From the NCBI GenBank assembly GCA_051294375.1, contig CM119266.1, forward strand, positions 19,789,657 to 19,853,656: a stretch of 64,000 bases of DNA, read 5' to 3'. Each line of letters opens with the position of its first letter. The stretch's first letter is position 1. Made by a program: the position numbers and the translations under genes. Under the pieces are notes generated by a model. That model made no database searches and was not told the origin of the DNA. It saw nothing but the letters and a program-made list of their open reading frames with translations. Of the stretch, positions 1 to 12,909 are shown in pieces. Source of the DNA: Paraspadella gotoi. Its lineage: Eukaryota > Chaetognatha.

Positions 1-11
1 AAGTATGCTAT

Positions 12-1711
12 TTATTTGGTGTTTTTAGAACGAATACGCATAAGAGTTTGGAGGAGATATTTTCTCTCCCAGTCAGATAATTCAGAGTCGACGGTCACCT
101 TCCCGTCAATATATTTAATATCTAAAGATTTATCATCGGGTCTGGTACTGAAGTTAGGATGGTAAAGTTAAAGATTACAAAAAATTGGATTAAAAAAGAT
201 TAAAAGATTAGGGATGAGGCAACTCTGTCTCTAATTATGAAAACCAGAATCAAAGCTCCGCCTTGCTCTCGTCGGGTTGGATGCGGCTAAACTCCTTTTG
301 GCCGATTGGCCGATTGCGTAAAAAGATTTCAAGAAGCTCCGCCTCATTTTCGGGGATTGGTTAAACTTTCATGCTAAATCGCATTAGGCTCCACCTCTTC
401 TACCACCAACATTAAATTCTCTCTTGTGAACAGCCGCCATTTTTCTTTGGATTGACAGTGTTGACTCCCCTAAAAAGTGTCACTCATCCGTCAAAAGGTT
501 TCTTGATTTCGCTTTTAATCGGAAGTTAATAGATTTGTGCAGGCTTTTAAAAGGTATTACTAAATTATAATCTTTTTATGAAATATGACCTACTGGGTAT
601 GGTCGCGTTTGTTATTACAGGATTGAAGTTTTTTCACCTCTTACCCATTGTCTCAAGTTTACAGTGAATACAGTTATAAAGTTACAGTTATAAAAACTAG
701 TTACTGCACAGTTTTAGATTATATCTTTATTATTAAAATTAAACGATTATTTCACATTAAATCAGCATTCAAAGTAAAAGTTGGAAATATCGGTTGAATT
801 GATAATATTTATAATTATATTAGTTGTATCAATTTCATAGTATTTGTAGAATTTGAAATAGATTTTATGCGTTTATTTTACTTATAAGATAAATCTTAAA
901 ATAATAGTTGATTCGGTCTTTGCATACCGGATGAAAAAAAATAAACCAGTAGAATTAACATTTATTTATTTCTATTTCTATTCTATTTCTATTTTAGTAT
1001 GTTTTATTATTTTTCATCTGGTATGGATAGACCGAATCAATCCTCAGCTATTATTAGACAGCAAATATTAGACATTAATCCTACCAGAATCATGACTGAA
1101 ACACTATTTAGCTTAAAATTTATCAATATCTATACCGGTTTTTAACCTGTTTCGCCTTATTTGTCAAGTCATATCTCAAAAACAAGAAGATATTTTGCAA
1201 TGATATTTTTCAATGATTATTATATGCATCTGAATGATATCGATCAATGATTTTTTGTCCGCCTACAAAATCACACTTCGTTATTTTTCAGCGTCTATTA
1301 AAACCATAAACAAAAAAATAAAGAAAAAAAAGATGATCAAATTTTGAACCACGTCCAATGAAACAGTCACTCTGGCTTATTTTTTTGCTGCCAGACACTC
1401 TTTAAGTCTAAGCACATAGGAGCGCTTTTGGCGAATGACCACTTTCTTATTTTGTTGGTAATAAAAGGTGCTGAGCCTTATTTTCGAGTCCAGTTATGGG
1501 CGTCTGAGTTTCATTCGTTTCCAATTCAGAGGGCATTTTTTTTTTAAATTTAATTTTATAAATTCAAAATTTAATTTACTTTTTGCATTTTTTCTTTACC
1601 TTAGCGAACGACGGTCACGCTGAACATTCGATATTACCCTGGATGCAAAGTGTAAGCGTCGTCTTGGATCACAACTTCGTCGGCATCATCGTCGCCGTTG
1701 TTGTTGATCAT
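12..1711 (-). CDS. Unrecognised 95-aa protein, three short exons
   Basis: I do not recognise this family. On the minus strand three exons join with closed phase: 1711-1638 (starts MINNNGDDDADEVV), 1476-1399 (contains FYYQQNKKVVIRQKRSYVL) and 147-12 (contains KYIDGKVTVDSELSDWERKY and ends SKNTK-stop). Lengths of 74, 78 and 136 nt sum to 288 nt, giving 95 aa. Splice sites are GG|GTAATA, a weak AATAAG acceptor, GA|GTGTCT and a good AACTTCAG acceptor. The protein has an acidic N-terminus and a basic, tyrosine-rich middle, with no signal peptide or membrane segment. The last exon is the most secure part; the start Met is the first in-frame ATG after a stop. Further 5' exons are possible. The gene is divergent from the PKNOX gene. 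Confidence 0.5.
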
Positions 1712-2294
1712 TACCGACGGAGAATCAGGAGTCCATTTTTAGCGATGAAATCGACTCCTCAAATGCAAAAACATTTCTAATTCCGGAAATGGAGACGAAG
1801 GTTGGAGTCTCTCGTCTGTTCTAATCTATCGAGTGTTTCACTATAAAAAGAAGGAAGGACGACTCAATCTGGGCCAAACCTCTTCTTTCCTCTATGAAAT
1901 TCGCTCTACAGTATGGATTTATTATATATTTTTTAACTGGAACGAAACATAAGTGCATTCCGCTAAAAAAATGTCATGTCATAAACCCGCTGCTAGAAAA
2001 AAATTAACCAAACGAAAACGTAAAGAGATTTTAACATTTTGAAAAGAGATACTTAAAGATAAGACATACTCATTTTTTATGTATAGATATCATTTCTTTT
2101 GTTTTACTTCTTCTTTAACAGAAAGAGGTAAAAGATTGCTTAGAAAATGATCTCCCAGCTCGATAGCTTTTTTGAATAAAAAATTTTTGTCTTACTTTCT
2201 GGACAATTAATAAAAAAATATTTAAAAAAATAAAAATAATTTGATATTGTTTGAAAGCCCTTAAAAAACTGGGCTAAATTTATATTATGTATAC

Positions 2295-2537
2295 TATTGA
2301 AGAGACAGTAATTATTGATAAGTGTTAATGACAGAACCGTTCAATATAAGCAGTCCCTGAGCTTCGGATCAAGGCTGTAACACCATGTTACAGGCGGGTT
2401 AAGCGCCCCGTCCCTCTTAACTGCTAGGCGGCCACCAGGCTAGAACCCCGGACCTTTGGGTTGGGAGGCGAATGACTTGCCTCCGGCACCAATGACCGCT
2501 GATGAACGGTTGGTGGATTTTAGTCCACCATACTATG
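2295..2537 (-). repeat. tRNA-derived SINE, family A copy 1
   Basis: Nearly identical to 35834-36076. Read on the minus strand it has an A-box-like TGGTGCCGGAGGC and a B-box-like GGTTCTAGCC, the split RNA polymerase III promoter of tRNA-derived SINEs. It is flanked by ACTAT on both sides, a possible target-site duplication. Confidence 0.7.
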
Positions 2538-3124
2538 TTATATTTCCCGATTCTCGATTCCCGATTTTTTTTTAGGCTTAGTCAAAGTTATATGGTATAG
2601 AATTATGATTACCTTAGTTTAAAAATAGTTAAAAGCAAGGTATATTACTTGAAAAAATTATAATTGATATTCCTTGCGATGCCCATATTTGTGCAAATGA
2701 GTAAGATTATGATTGCTTAAACTATGAATGAGCTATGAATTTTAGCTCGAATTTGCTCCTCATCTTTTTTTGCTCATTACGGACTCAAAACAAAATCTAT
2801 TACCAAGAAAATTATGCATAAAAAATGTTTGTATTTTAGGATTCAAAAAAAGTTTATCATTAAAAGAAAACAGACATGTTTTTACTCTTATTTTCTAGTC
2901 CCTTTTTCTTTCGAATAAAAAACATATTGTTTGTTAACAATACACTGTTTTTTCTTCCATAAAATTATTTAAAAAGGCCCTTCAAATATATTGTTTTCTA
3001 AAAAATGTCCCTCTCATTCCCAACTGACCTTATTAAGTTATTTCATTTCCCTTCACTCTTCTGACCTTACCTTCATCTGCCTTCGTCTCTAATCACTATA
3101 TCACTACTCTATTCTTTGTTGGTA

Positions 3125-3126
<2 letters not shown>

Positions 3127-3162
<36 letters not shown>
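3127..3162 (+). repeat. (CT)n microsatellite with shared flank
   Basis: CT dinucleotide run. The left flank (ATTCTTTGTTGGTAACC) matches the flank of the (CT)n inside the 38.4-kb element, so it is probably an old fragment of that element. Confidence 0.7.
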
Positions 3163-3165
<3 letters not shown>

Positions 3166-3865
3166 CTTTATTATTATTTTTTTTATTCTGTTTTTTTTTA
3201 ACAGTATGGAAAAAAAATGTAAATAATAATTATACTATTACATTTACTAAATAATCATAATTAATTTTATTTGAAAATTCTATAGTTATAAAGATAAATA
3301 TTTATATTTATATATGTTATATTTATTTTTATTCAAGTCGCCTCACTTTACGCATTTACACTTTTTACCAAAATTTAATTGGAAAAATTATAGCTAATTA
3401 TTTTATAAATAAAACAAATATTTATATCCGACGATATGATTATAAAACGTCAAATTATGAAATATATTGATGATACAATCATACACTTTTTAAAAATCAG
3501 TTATTATTCATAATTATTTTTATATAGAAATATATAGAATTTTTTCATTAATAAAACATAAATAAATATACGATAATAAAGTAACCAATTATGAAAGACC
3601 CTGATGATGAAAAGCCATATATACATTTTTAATTTTATACAATAATAAACTTTTATTTTATTCAGATGTAAAAAGCGTGACGACGGAGACGATGATGACA
3701 TCACTTAGCTGAAGAATTTGATTAACTCACCCAAGCCGGCAGGCGGGCTGGAGAGTAAAAAAACAACCAGCACAATTGTGATGATTTTTTGTTGTTGTGA
3801 CATTCGTGATTGGAAACGGGATAAAGGCGCTTCAGTAATTTTAACCTGAAGAACGAAACTTTACT

Positions 3866-6393
3866 ATGATGAATAAAACAAAATCTGCATCTAATTCGAA
3901 AGTCAAAGCGGAAGATAAGATTGCTATCTACAAACATCCCCTCTTCCCGCTTTTAAGTATTCTCTTCGAAAAGTGTGAGCGATGCACGATGACGCCCGAC
4001 TCGCCGGAGGCTAAGACCGCCGACAAGGAAATAGCCGCATTCGTCAAAGGGAGACGTTGTTCGCCAGCCACGGCGGTCGAGAGGTTTTTCACTGTCAACG
4101 CGGAACTTGACGATTTTATGATGAAAGCCGTTCAAGTTATGCGAATTCATTTAATGGAGCTTGAGAAAGTAAACGAACTGTGCCATGACTTCTGCTCGCG
4201 TTACACTCAATGCCTTAAAGGAAAGATGCAAAGCGAAAATCTGCTCAGAGGGCCCGACGAGCCTGTGCCGCTTGCTTTTTCGCAGGTAAAAAAAAATTTA
4301 ATAGTTGTTGGGCCAATTAGTAAATGTTTATTGTGAACCTATTTATGCTTGCCTCAGTAGCAAAAAAATATTTTAAGGGAAAGGTTTTCGTGTATTGAGA
4401 ACTGGCCTTCAGGAAATCCTAAAACTTTAAAGAATAAAAGACAATTTCCGATGCAATGCGTGTCATAAGTACACGTGAAAAGAAAGTCACTGTGGCGTAA
4501 CACATTTGAATTACCGTTCTTGTTTAAATAAATTTTAATTAAATACTTTGTGATAAAATTTATGTTGGAGGGTAAATACATAGCTGACACTCGAACACGT
4601 ACTTTCCTTAAATATACTACAAGATGCTCATAAGGCTGTAAAGGGAATACAATGATATAAGTCAAATTATCAAACATAAATGAATCCTAATGTCGTAAAA
4701 ATTTTCATTCCAGGTGATTCTGCATCCATCGTCTCCAGACTCAAATTCAATAATATCCTCATCCCCGCCTGCTGCTCTTGGGCCTGTTAATGCGGGGAAT
4801 TCCGCGACATCATGCCAAGAGCATTCCGTTGTAAAGATTGTTTCCACAAGGTCCCAGCCTTCCTCTACAATTCTTCTGGCTCCAGAAAAAATTGTTTCGA
4901 GCCCGATGTCTCCTAGAACAGGAGTCACTCTCGCCGCCGTCACCCCAGGAAGCATTGTTTCCGGTTCTACCGTTTATCAAATGGTAAGGACTTCGCAGGG
5001 ACTCATAGCGCAGCCATTAACTATGGCACGGGCATCATCAACGGGTGTTGGCGTTATTTCCGGCTCCACTCCTCTCTCAAAGATCGGGGCTCTCTCCAGC
5101 TTGAACTCTACTGAGAGGAGAAATTCGACGACGCAAGCAGACCCGACGCCCGGCTCCTCTCGTCTCCATGATTACATTGCGGTCGCTTGTAATCTAAATG
5201 AAGAAGATGAAGAGGCTGACTCAAAACCAAACGCCAAACGTGGGGTTCTTCCAAAGAAAGCAACCAACGTCATGCGTTCATGGCTTTTTCAGCACATTGT
5301 GCATCCATATCCCACTGAAGATGAAAAGAAAGAAATAGCGCTTCAAACTAATCTCACACTTCTGCAGGTGATGGCTTAAAGCGGAGTTGCAAAAAAAAGG
5401 GATGTGAATTCAATTAAATCAAAGTGTGCGGCAAAAAAAATAATTTGATAAACTATACTTAAATAATTATTATTTATTATGTTACAAATCTAAATTCAAA
5501 ATCTGTTCTGAGTTGGAATGAAGATGCATGTGCAAAAGAAAAAGGTACTTTTTAGTTTCAGGCAAAATATTTTATAATCGCTATTTTGTACTGCTTTCTT
5601 GAACTGAAAAATTGGAAATAGTCAAATTAGTCATTCTGTATAAAAACCAAAGCAATTAATCGTTAGCCCGTCTGAGAGTCAATTTCTATGGGTTCTTAAA
5701 GTATCAATTTAAATAGTGGATCATAAACCGGCTTGTACCTATTAAAATTGTAATTTGCCTGCAATTTGCCTGCGCTTTCTTCGTCAATAATGTGCCAGTG
5801 GTTTGAGTTAGACACGGAGCACCGAGGGTCCGAACCTCAACCAAGTGAGATACCTCAACCCCCAAGCATCACTTGGTATCACCCATTTATATTTTAAGTT
5901 TGTGTCTTTCATGACGAGAATCCCCACAAATTAACCGCAATATCCTTGTATTCAGGTTAATAATTGGTTTATCAACGCGCGACGTCGAATTCTTCAGCCG
6001 ATGCTCGATGCCTCTAATCCCGAGACGAAACCTAAAAAATCAAAGCAACCCGCCAACAAGAACAGATTTTGGCCCGAAAGCATAGCGCGTCCAAATGGCG
6101 AAGTGAGCATCGAAGCCAACGGGATCGCCGCGAAAAACGACGAAAAGATCGACAGGGAAATGAAGGGCATTGATCTGAGCCAAACGAAAAAAAGTAATAT
6201 TGATCCAGAACTCAAAGAAACGAACCGAAACTCGTCTTCGTTAGAAGAAAGCGATTTTTCTTTCGATCCTCCTGTCACACTAGCCTCATCGAATCTTCCG
6301 GACAGTTCCCCCATCAGCAGTGAAGACTCTAACACGCCCAGAGATCTCAGTTGCGGCGGAATCGCGCGCCTCAAAACTTTTACTAATGTCTGA
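3866..6393 (+). CDS. PKNOX: PKNOX/Prep-type TALE homeobox transcription factor
   Basis: DNA-binding TALE homeodomain protein that, in the known family, heterodimerises with PBC (Pbx/Exd) proteins in the nucleus. Three exons: 3866-4285, 4714-5367 and 5956-6393, all phase 0, giving 503 aa. Exon 1 carries the MEINOX (Meis N-terminal) region, with [16 protein letters not shown] near residue 24 and [15 protein letters not shown] plus DFCSRY further on. Exon 2 is a Ser/Thr/Pro-rich linker ending in the first 44 residues of the homeodomain ([20 protein letters not shown], then the three-residue-loop [10 protein letters not shown]). Exon 3 begins [16 protein letters not shown], the recognition helix. 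An intron interrupts the homeodomain just before this helix. The KRGVLPK and RRRILQPM flanks favour PKNOX over Meis or TGIF. A good acceptor at about 3664 may mark a 5'UTR exon. ATG at 3866 is used; a second ATG follows directly. Confidence 0.95.
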
Positions 6394-7746
6394 ACTCATC
6401 ACCCAGTTTTTTTTTTGAAATTGCCATTCAATCAATTTAATTTAAATACATTTTTTTAGTCGGATCTGCTTCAGCAAACCCTACTGTATAATTCAATTTG
6501 TCGGTTTATTGTTCGTTTTTGAAGTAAGTTAACCATACCTTGAAAGCAAACACTTCCCTAAATCCCCAACACTTTACGCCCATTTAGATTATAAGTTATT
6601 GAAAGAACCTAAATCAATAAAATAAACAATTAAAAAGTTAATACAGCTTGTTGTAACTGAGCTTAAATTCTTATTCAAAGATGCGAAAACTTTGTGAAAA
6701 CTCTTTGCAATAAAAAATATAGTTTCGATTAGGAATGAAAGCTAACACAAGTTTTTATTTTAAATAAATTATTATGCAGATAAAGTTTTGATTGTTTCAG
6801 CTACGATTTTATTATTACCAAGAAATTGAAGAATGAGAAAATTGGGCATGTTTCGATCAAATTTTTTGACCTTAATTTAGCGCGGAATAAGGTCAAAAAA
6901 GGTCAATCCTTTGTAATATTGAAATCACTGTTGAAAAAAAATTCCATCCTTTTACTGCACGCAACGAAACAAAAGATTAAACTCTCTCTTGAAATAAAAT
7001 AAAATAAACAATTTTATGGTAATTAACGAAAACGAACGAACAAAACTTGCAGGAATAAATATTAGGAGTGATATCCTTTTGATTCATTTAATAAATAAGC
7101 TATCTTGCCTCTGACTTTGGACAGGCTTTGATGGTTTAAAGCCTCCACTCTTACGAGATAATGACATCGCAGGTCAGGTTATTGGAAGAAGTACCATTTG
7201 TTTTTTATCCACCTTATTTGAAGTGCTCACGTCACGGTGAGAATAAAAATAGAAATAAATATGATAATCATAATGGAGATACCAAACAAAACTGGATGAA
7301 CTCATCTTTCCGTTTGTTCTTTAAAATTAACAATCCACTTCACCAATTTGACACAGCGTTTATTTGTAAAGTGACAGTACGCTTGAGCTTGAGTCACTCT
7401 GTAGAAAGGAAAAGTTGATTTTGATTTTTTCGCTTTTTTGAATAGGAAAAGGCGATTTACCGTGTAATTACAGTTTATGTATATTATAAAAACGAAGTAG
7501 ATTATAGAGTCGAAAATAGCCATAAGAACAAATAAGGAATTTGTTACCGTACTAAATTGATAGTATGAAAGCTTGCTATGCAATACAACAACAACAACCA
7601 TAACGACATATTGGCCTTGCGCACAATATTCATCGCGTGACAAGCTCTTTCGCTATCTATCGATCATTTCCCGTGCGTGACGCGATTTGAAGGAGAGAAA
7701 GATAGAGAGAGAGTCAATATGAAAAGTTATATTCATTTATGTCACA
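6394..7746. other. Intergenic, no gene seen
   Basis: AT-rich. It contains a Helitron-like end fragment (about 6452-6475, minus) just after the PKNOX stop and a partial copy of the TTGGTACAACCAA family (about 7075-7180). Confidence 0.5.
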
Positions 7747-10700
7747 ATGCTCAACTTGACCAGCGCCACTTTTTCTGTCGATGCCTTTAATTTTAGCCGC
7801 GGTCGGAATTTAAGCGACGTCAAAGTCCGAGGAATCTGTTATCTGACTCCGGAGGCAAGAATTACTGCCGCGGCCGTACTCTGCCTCAGCTTTTTAATAG
7901 GTTTGTGAACGGTTAAACAATGTTTTGATTGTTACACGTCTATCAGTGTAGTATAAATTAAAATAATATCTAAATTTTATATTTATTGGTTTTGATTTGA
8001 CTTGGCAATGTGTGTCACATTGTATTTAGTAAAAGGTGGGTATGTCAGTATAAGTCTATAAATCTATAAATCTATTCAACTGACCAGTGACCAATCCGTT
8101 CATGGTACGAGTTAGCGCAGTAAAATTTTCACGCCCATCAGTGATTCTAAACAAATTAAACTGATTTTAAAACAAAAAGGGATTTTCGCCAACTCGACAT
8201 TCTTGGTGGCGTCTTGTCGCCTCCGCTACATTCGCTCTGGTTACCTCTACTCCCTCTTCGTCAACGTCGCTTTGGCCGACTTCGTCACCTCCTTCGCAAC
8301 GACTCCCATTTTCCTCTTCCTACTCGTTTATACGATGCCCATCTTTCCGGTCCTCTTCGCTCGCGTCCTCAGCGTCGCTTGCAACGTCGCACAATTGACG
8401 GCAATCTTCTCCGTCGCTGGCGTCGCTGTCGTCAGGGCATCCAAATTGTGGAGCGGAAAATCGCGGCTGAGCGTAAGGAATGATATCATAACTTGATAAT
8501 TCAAATCTTGATGATGTCAGTCCAATGTTTCCCTAGGGATTTTTCTCCAAAGGGGTTTTCTTGATTCCTTGGGTCCTTTCCATTGTTGTGTCTGTAATGG
8601 TTTACGTTTTCGAGACTCCGATAGACCTGGAAGCAGCCGAAGTCAACCATACCACCTCCGCAGTCTTATATGCGTTCCTCGATATATTTCAGCAGGTATA
8701 ATGAAGCAAGATGGAAAACTGTATGGTTTACCGCCATTGATAGATCAAATTGAGTTTTATAAAAATAATAAACATTCTTTTAACGTCATCGCAAAAAAAA
8801 AATTCGTTTGTTAAATGCACTTTTCTCCATGATGAAAATATATCTTAATAATAAACATTGTTTTGTTTCTTTCGTTTCGTTGCGTTGGTAGCATTAAAGG
8901 AGAATAGTTTGTTTTTATTTTTAACATTATTTGCTAAATAAATTCGTTGTTCAAAATAAAAACAAATTATTCTCCTTTAATAATAATAAAGAAAATTATT
9001 AATTTTTTGATACCATGTTCTCAAATCCTGCCTTCAACTGCTACTGCTCAGTGCTCACTGCTCAGATTCAAACGCAACGAATCCAATTGAAATATATTTT
9101 GTGGTGAAGAAAAATAAAGAATATCTTTTTAAAAAATGTTTATCTATTCCTTATGAAAAAAAGGAAAAAAAAAAGAAAAAAAGCAAACTGGCGTTTACAT
9201 TAAGATCTAATTTTTCCGTTTCAGAACCCGAAGTTTGTGGCTCTAGTCCCTTACGTGGGCCTTTATCGTTCACGCTCATGCGGTTTCTACGAAATGCCAA
9301 CACTCGCGACCGCAGTGACAATGGCGGTTTTCTTAACTTGCGCTTGCTACGTATTCATCGCTCGGAATGTCATATTGTATTTTTGTGACAAAAAGATACC
9401 GGGTGATTATTGGATTAAAACCTTTTCGTAATTTTGCAATCTTCGTATCTTCGTTTCGTTATTCGTATATTCGTATATGCCTGCATCCCTAACTTATCTT
9501 TAGAGGGTCAAACAAGATCTTCTGGATCGAACCATATTCGTCTTAGTCGTCACGCTCAACCGTCGCCCCGGTGTTGGTCGTCACGTCATCCGCGCGAATG
9601 CCAAGCGCTGCTTTTTTGTTTCGCGAGTGGCGTCCATTTGCTCACCTTCTATGCGCCGCTGGGCATCTGCATGTTCGTCGATCGTCTTTTTTTCGGTCAG
9701 GTCAAATTTAATAATAATAATCGTGTTGATTAGATCAATAATAATAATAATCATCGAGTTGATTAGATCAAGCATACCCCCTGCACGACAATGCCTCTAA
9801 GACAGTCGATGAGATGCACCGTTACAATATATTGCCAAAAAATCCATTGTTTGATTCAGGAATTTGTAGCGATGCCAAGCTCGTTCTTGCTTCCTTGTGG
9901 CATCTCGGTTCCTCTCTCAATGGCCTCATTCTCTGCCACAGCAACGTGGAAATTAATTTCATGCTACGCGTCACCATCGAGGATTTCCTTGTTTGCAGGT
10001 GTTGACGATGGCGCAGAAGCAGAACTCCGGCTCGAGCTTGGTCACCGACTAGATTTTATCTCTATTTTCTCAAACAGTTCACTCTGCAACGCCAGTGAAA
10101 GAATCTCTACGAGGGCGGGAAAAGCGAAGGGACGTCGCGACGGGTCAATCAAACGGTGTCCGGCTATCATCAAGCCCGGTTCCCCGCAGCCCTGTCGTGG
10201 GTTGATGCCGGCCAGGCTCCACCCCCGGACGAATTTCCCTCCGCCCTCTGTGGCTTCGGAACCGCGCCTGTCTTCGCCGTCGCTTTCCCAACGAGATATC
10301 TCCGCCGAATCGAGGCCGTCTGAAAGGCTGAAAGGTGCGGCACAAATTCGGTCTCAGAAAAACACCTTCGAAAGTCATCCAACGACGAGTGTTGAAAGGT
10401 AGAAATTAGGGAATCGGAGAGCGAAAGCCAGCCCGACTAGAATTACTAGAACGGCACTAAATCTTTCAAAATTTTAATCATCAGCATCGTGGACATCCGT
10501 TCCTCTTCGAATCCTCCACCTCGATTGACCTACGCTTTTCCCCAAGTCGATAACAGGCTCATGTCGCTCACTGGAATCGCTCGCCCACTGACTGCGCCCC
10601 GCGATGAGGCCAATTGGCAGGAAATGACTCCCTCCAGATGGTGCAACATGAATGTGGAAATGATCACGTTTCCATTGAGGCGTTATTCGGGAACCTCGAA

Positions 10701-10815
10701 CATTTCTTCGAATCCTAACGAAGTGTTAAAGTGGCATCGGTCCACGTCTTCGTCTCCATCGACAAAAAACGACAACGCTATTCACACGCAAGGACGATCT
10801 GGTAACTTTGAATAA
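7747..10815 (+). CDS. Rhodopsin-like (class A) GPCR with long C-terminal tail
   Basis: Seven-transmembrane plasma-membrane receptor; ligand unknown. Eight phase-compatible exons: 7747-7900, 8180-8472, 8537-8695, 9225-9368, 9506-9695, 9860-9998, 10078-10398 and 10485-10815, giving 576 aa. The N-terminus has three N-glycosylation sequons (N3, N15, N21). TM1 is about 40-64, including IGIFAN. TM2 has the LFVNVALADF signature with the conserved Asp. TM3 ends VVRAS, so the DRY Arg is kept without Asp or Tyr. TM4 has the conserved Trp (IPWVLS). TM5 is about 228-248. TM6 has FYAP in place of CWxP. TM7 has LNGLIL in place of NPxxY, followed by helix 8. Residues 360-576 are a Ser/Pro/Arg-rich cytoplasmic tail. 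Reading through the exon 6 donor would give an earlier stop at 10005, so a short-tail isoform is possible. The exon 4 donor (AAT|GTCATA) is weak and uncertain. Confidence 0.8.
8893..8982. repeat. Inverted repeat, possible related hairpin element
   Basis: TTAAAGGAGAATAGTTTGTT at 8893 recurs inverted at about 8956-8982 across a short spacer. The left flank (CATTGTTTTGTTTCTTTCGT) recurs near 52875. It lies in a GPCR intron. No hammerhead core was seen. Confidence 0.45.
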
Positions 10816-11653
10816 TTTCGCCATATGGAGCATTTTCCTTATTAATTTAACTATGTATAGCGGAGGCGATCTATCAACGGTAACACTTTTGTCCTTTACC
10901 AATGAATTGGTTTATGTTTGACAGAAATCTAAAAATTAGACAAATTACTAATTTAATTAGCTTTACATTCCCTAATACTTTTTATTCTTGTCTTATCGAC
11001 CCAACTACTCAATAGATTATTCCATCCTCTAAGAACCGTTAATCATATTTTTATTAGCGAAATAATTTTAAGCGACATTTAACAGTGTGCAATACTTTTT
11101 CATAATGGCAAAATGATCATAGAATTCAAACGGGATCGTTAGTAAAGAGAGAGGGAAAGAGAGAGGAAAAGAGAGAGGGTAAGGGAGAAAGAAAGAGAGA
11201 GAGTTCATGGCAAGAATCTTCGACCAAAATAACTGGTCACTTGGTCGATGTGGTGTCGTCCACAGTTTAAATATAACAAATGATAGAATATAAGCAAAAG
11301 CCATAACATTGCCAAAACAAGAGTGGGTAAAAACAACACCAATGTCACAATAATCTGCAATAACAAATATTATTTAGTTCCAATTGCTGGACATACTTTA
11401 AATTAAATCTGGAAAGTGTCGAATTTATAAAAAAAAAAATACCGAATTTTATCAGATACTAGCAACTTTTCATTTGCGTCAATAGAAACCAAAAACTAAG
11501 AACCTTTACCTAATAAAAATTGGTCCATTTTGTATATTGTTTTGTAAAAATAAATATTACTTGGGACTAACGGGTAGACTCAGGAAAAAAAAAATCTTGA
11601 TTGCGATTGACAATTCGAATCCATTAGCGAAGTTTTATCAGCGGTTCAACCAG
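10816..11653. other. Intergenic between convergent genes
   Basis: AT-rich, with a short GA-rich run at about 11145-11200. No exon-like frame was supported. It separates the converging GPCR and small-Maf genes. Confidence 0.5.
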
Positions 11654-12909
11654 TTATTGTCCAGTGTTCAATCCACCCCGAGCGACGACTTCCCCTTGCT
11701 GTCTTATTCCGTGCATAAACTGTTCTAATTTTTCGCACTTAAGACGCCACTCCTCAATCTCTCTCTTCTTTTCTTCTCGTTCCCTGTTCAGTTGTTTGTT
11801 TTCTTCACGGAGGCTTTCACACCTCAACTGGGAGAAAATAAAATGGTAAGGTGACTCCAATAGGCGTATGTGATCGCAAAATGGTAAGCTTAAACCTGTC
11901 CTGTAACGTCTACCTTAAGGACCAGCGAACCCAGGAAGAGAACCCGGGACGCACAGGTCAGGTACCAGGCTAGCATTGCTCCTGGTAAGAAGTTATGACA
12001 AGAAGAAATCTTTGCTTACCCTAAGCTGTTTCTCCTCCTCCTCCTTAACAGTACGGCACTGCTTGGCATAACCTCGATTTTTGAGCGTCCGCCTACGTTC
12101 CTTTAGCCTCTTGACTACATCCTTGGGCAAACCTTTCAGTCGAGAATTTAGGTCAACGATGGACAATGTTGTCAATTTGTCGTCTGTCAACCCAGCGTTC
12201 TGAAAGGAGGGAACATAAAGATAAAATGTATAGCAGGCGGGAAGTTAAAGCGGGCGTTGCGCCGCCCTTCCAGATGATCACGTGACTACTCAAGTATGAA
12301 ACAAATGCACAACGGTTTGAGTAACTGACTTTTTTTTTAAGTAAAACATATATGAAATATACCGTTTTAACTTTCTTATGTGACCGCAACTCAATATATT
12401 ATACAAGTATAAACTATATACAAATATATTACAAGTATAAACAATACACTTCTGGTGGACCTATCACCATAGACGAATTAAAGCGGTTTCCTTGGCAGCG
12501 CAATTTGCGTCGAAAGTGAAACCCGCCGGTAGGCGCGGACCTATAGCCAAATCCAAAGCTCTGGACTCCATGATCATGATGTCTCGCTGTCAACATGAGG
12601 TGACCCCGTTGAAGAAGTGCCGTCGCGTAAAACAAACATCTTCAACCTCATCTCTCGATAAAATATTTATTCTATTGACTTAATATTACATATTACGACG
12701 ATTTGACTCACTGTTCATGTGATCGCGTGACTGCACATTGAGCATACTGTGAAATTCCCGGCACAGACCTTTATCATAGCTTCATCAACGTCTGTCCTTC
12801 CCTCGTCCTCTTCGTCTGAGGAAGAAATAGTCGTGGACGTTTCCAACTTCATACTTTCATCAAATTCATCGAACTTTGGTGGGCGTCTCGCTCTCGGTAA
12901 CCGTGCCAT
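11654..12909 (-). CDS. maf (small): Small Maf bZIP transcription factor
   Basis: Nuclear basic leucine-zipper protein of the small-Maf type (MafF/G/K-like), which in the family binds MARE/ARE sites as homodimer or with CNC-bZIP partners. Three exons on the minus strand: 12909-12769, 12199-12020 and 11827-11654, all phase 0, giving 164 aa, close to the usual 150-160. The first 47 residues are acidic/Ser-rich and less conserved. Residues 48-77 form the Maf extended homology region (LTDDKLTTLSIVDLNSRLKG). The basic region (RLKERRRTLKNRGYAKQC) carries the diagnostic NRGYAxxCR tyrosine. Zipper positions include L106, L113, L120 and L141. There is no large N-terminal activation domain, which separates it from large Mafs. 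Splice sites are AAG|GTCTGT, TTTCAG, AGG|GTAAGC and TCTCCCAG. Confidence 0.9.

Larger units (their letters stand above)
1712..3865. other. Intergenic, no gene seen
   Basis: Mostly AT-rich sequence with one SINE copy and one (CT)n tract. A possible 5'UTR exon of PKNOX starts after a TTTATTCAG acceptor at 3665. Confidence 0.5.

Noticed and set aside
2380-2470. A tRNA gene at 2.4 kb (and 35.9 kb)
   Set aside because: Two near-identical copies with longer shared flanks show a SINE, not a tRNA gene.
9581-10402. Minus-strand and alternate-frame ORFs over the GPCR tail
   Set aside because: Phase continuity from TM7 supports only the plus-strand frame used.
12429-12683. ORFs of 63-68 aa inside the small-Maf intron
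   Set aside because: No splice phase links them to the Maf exons, and the direct join of exons 1 and 2 is already in phase.
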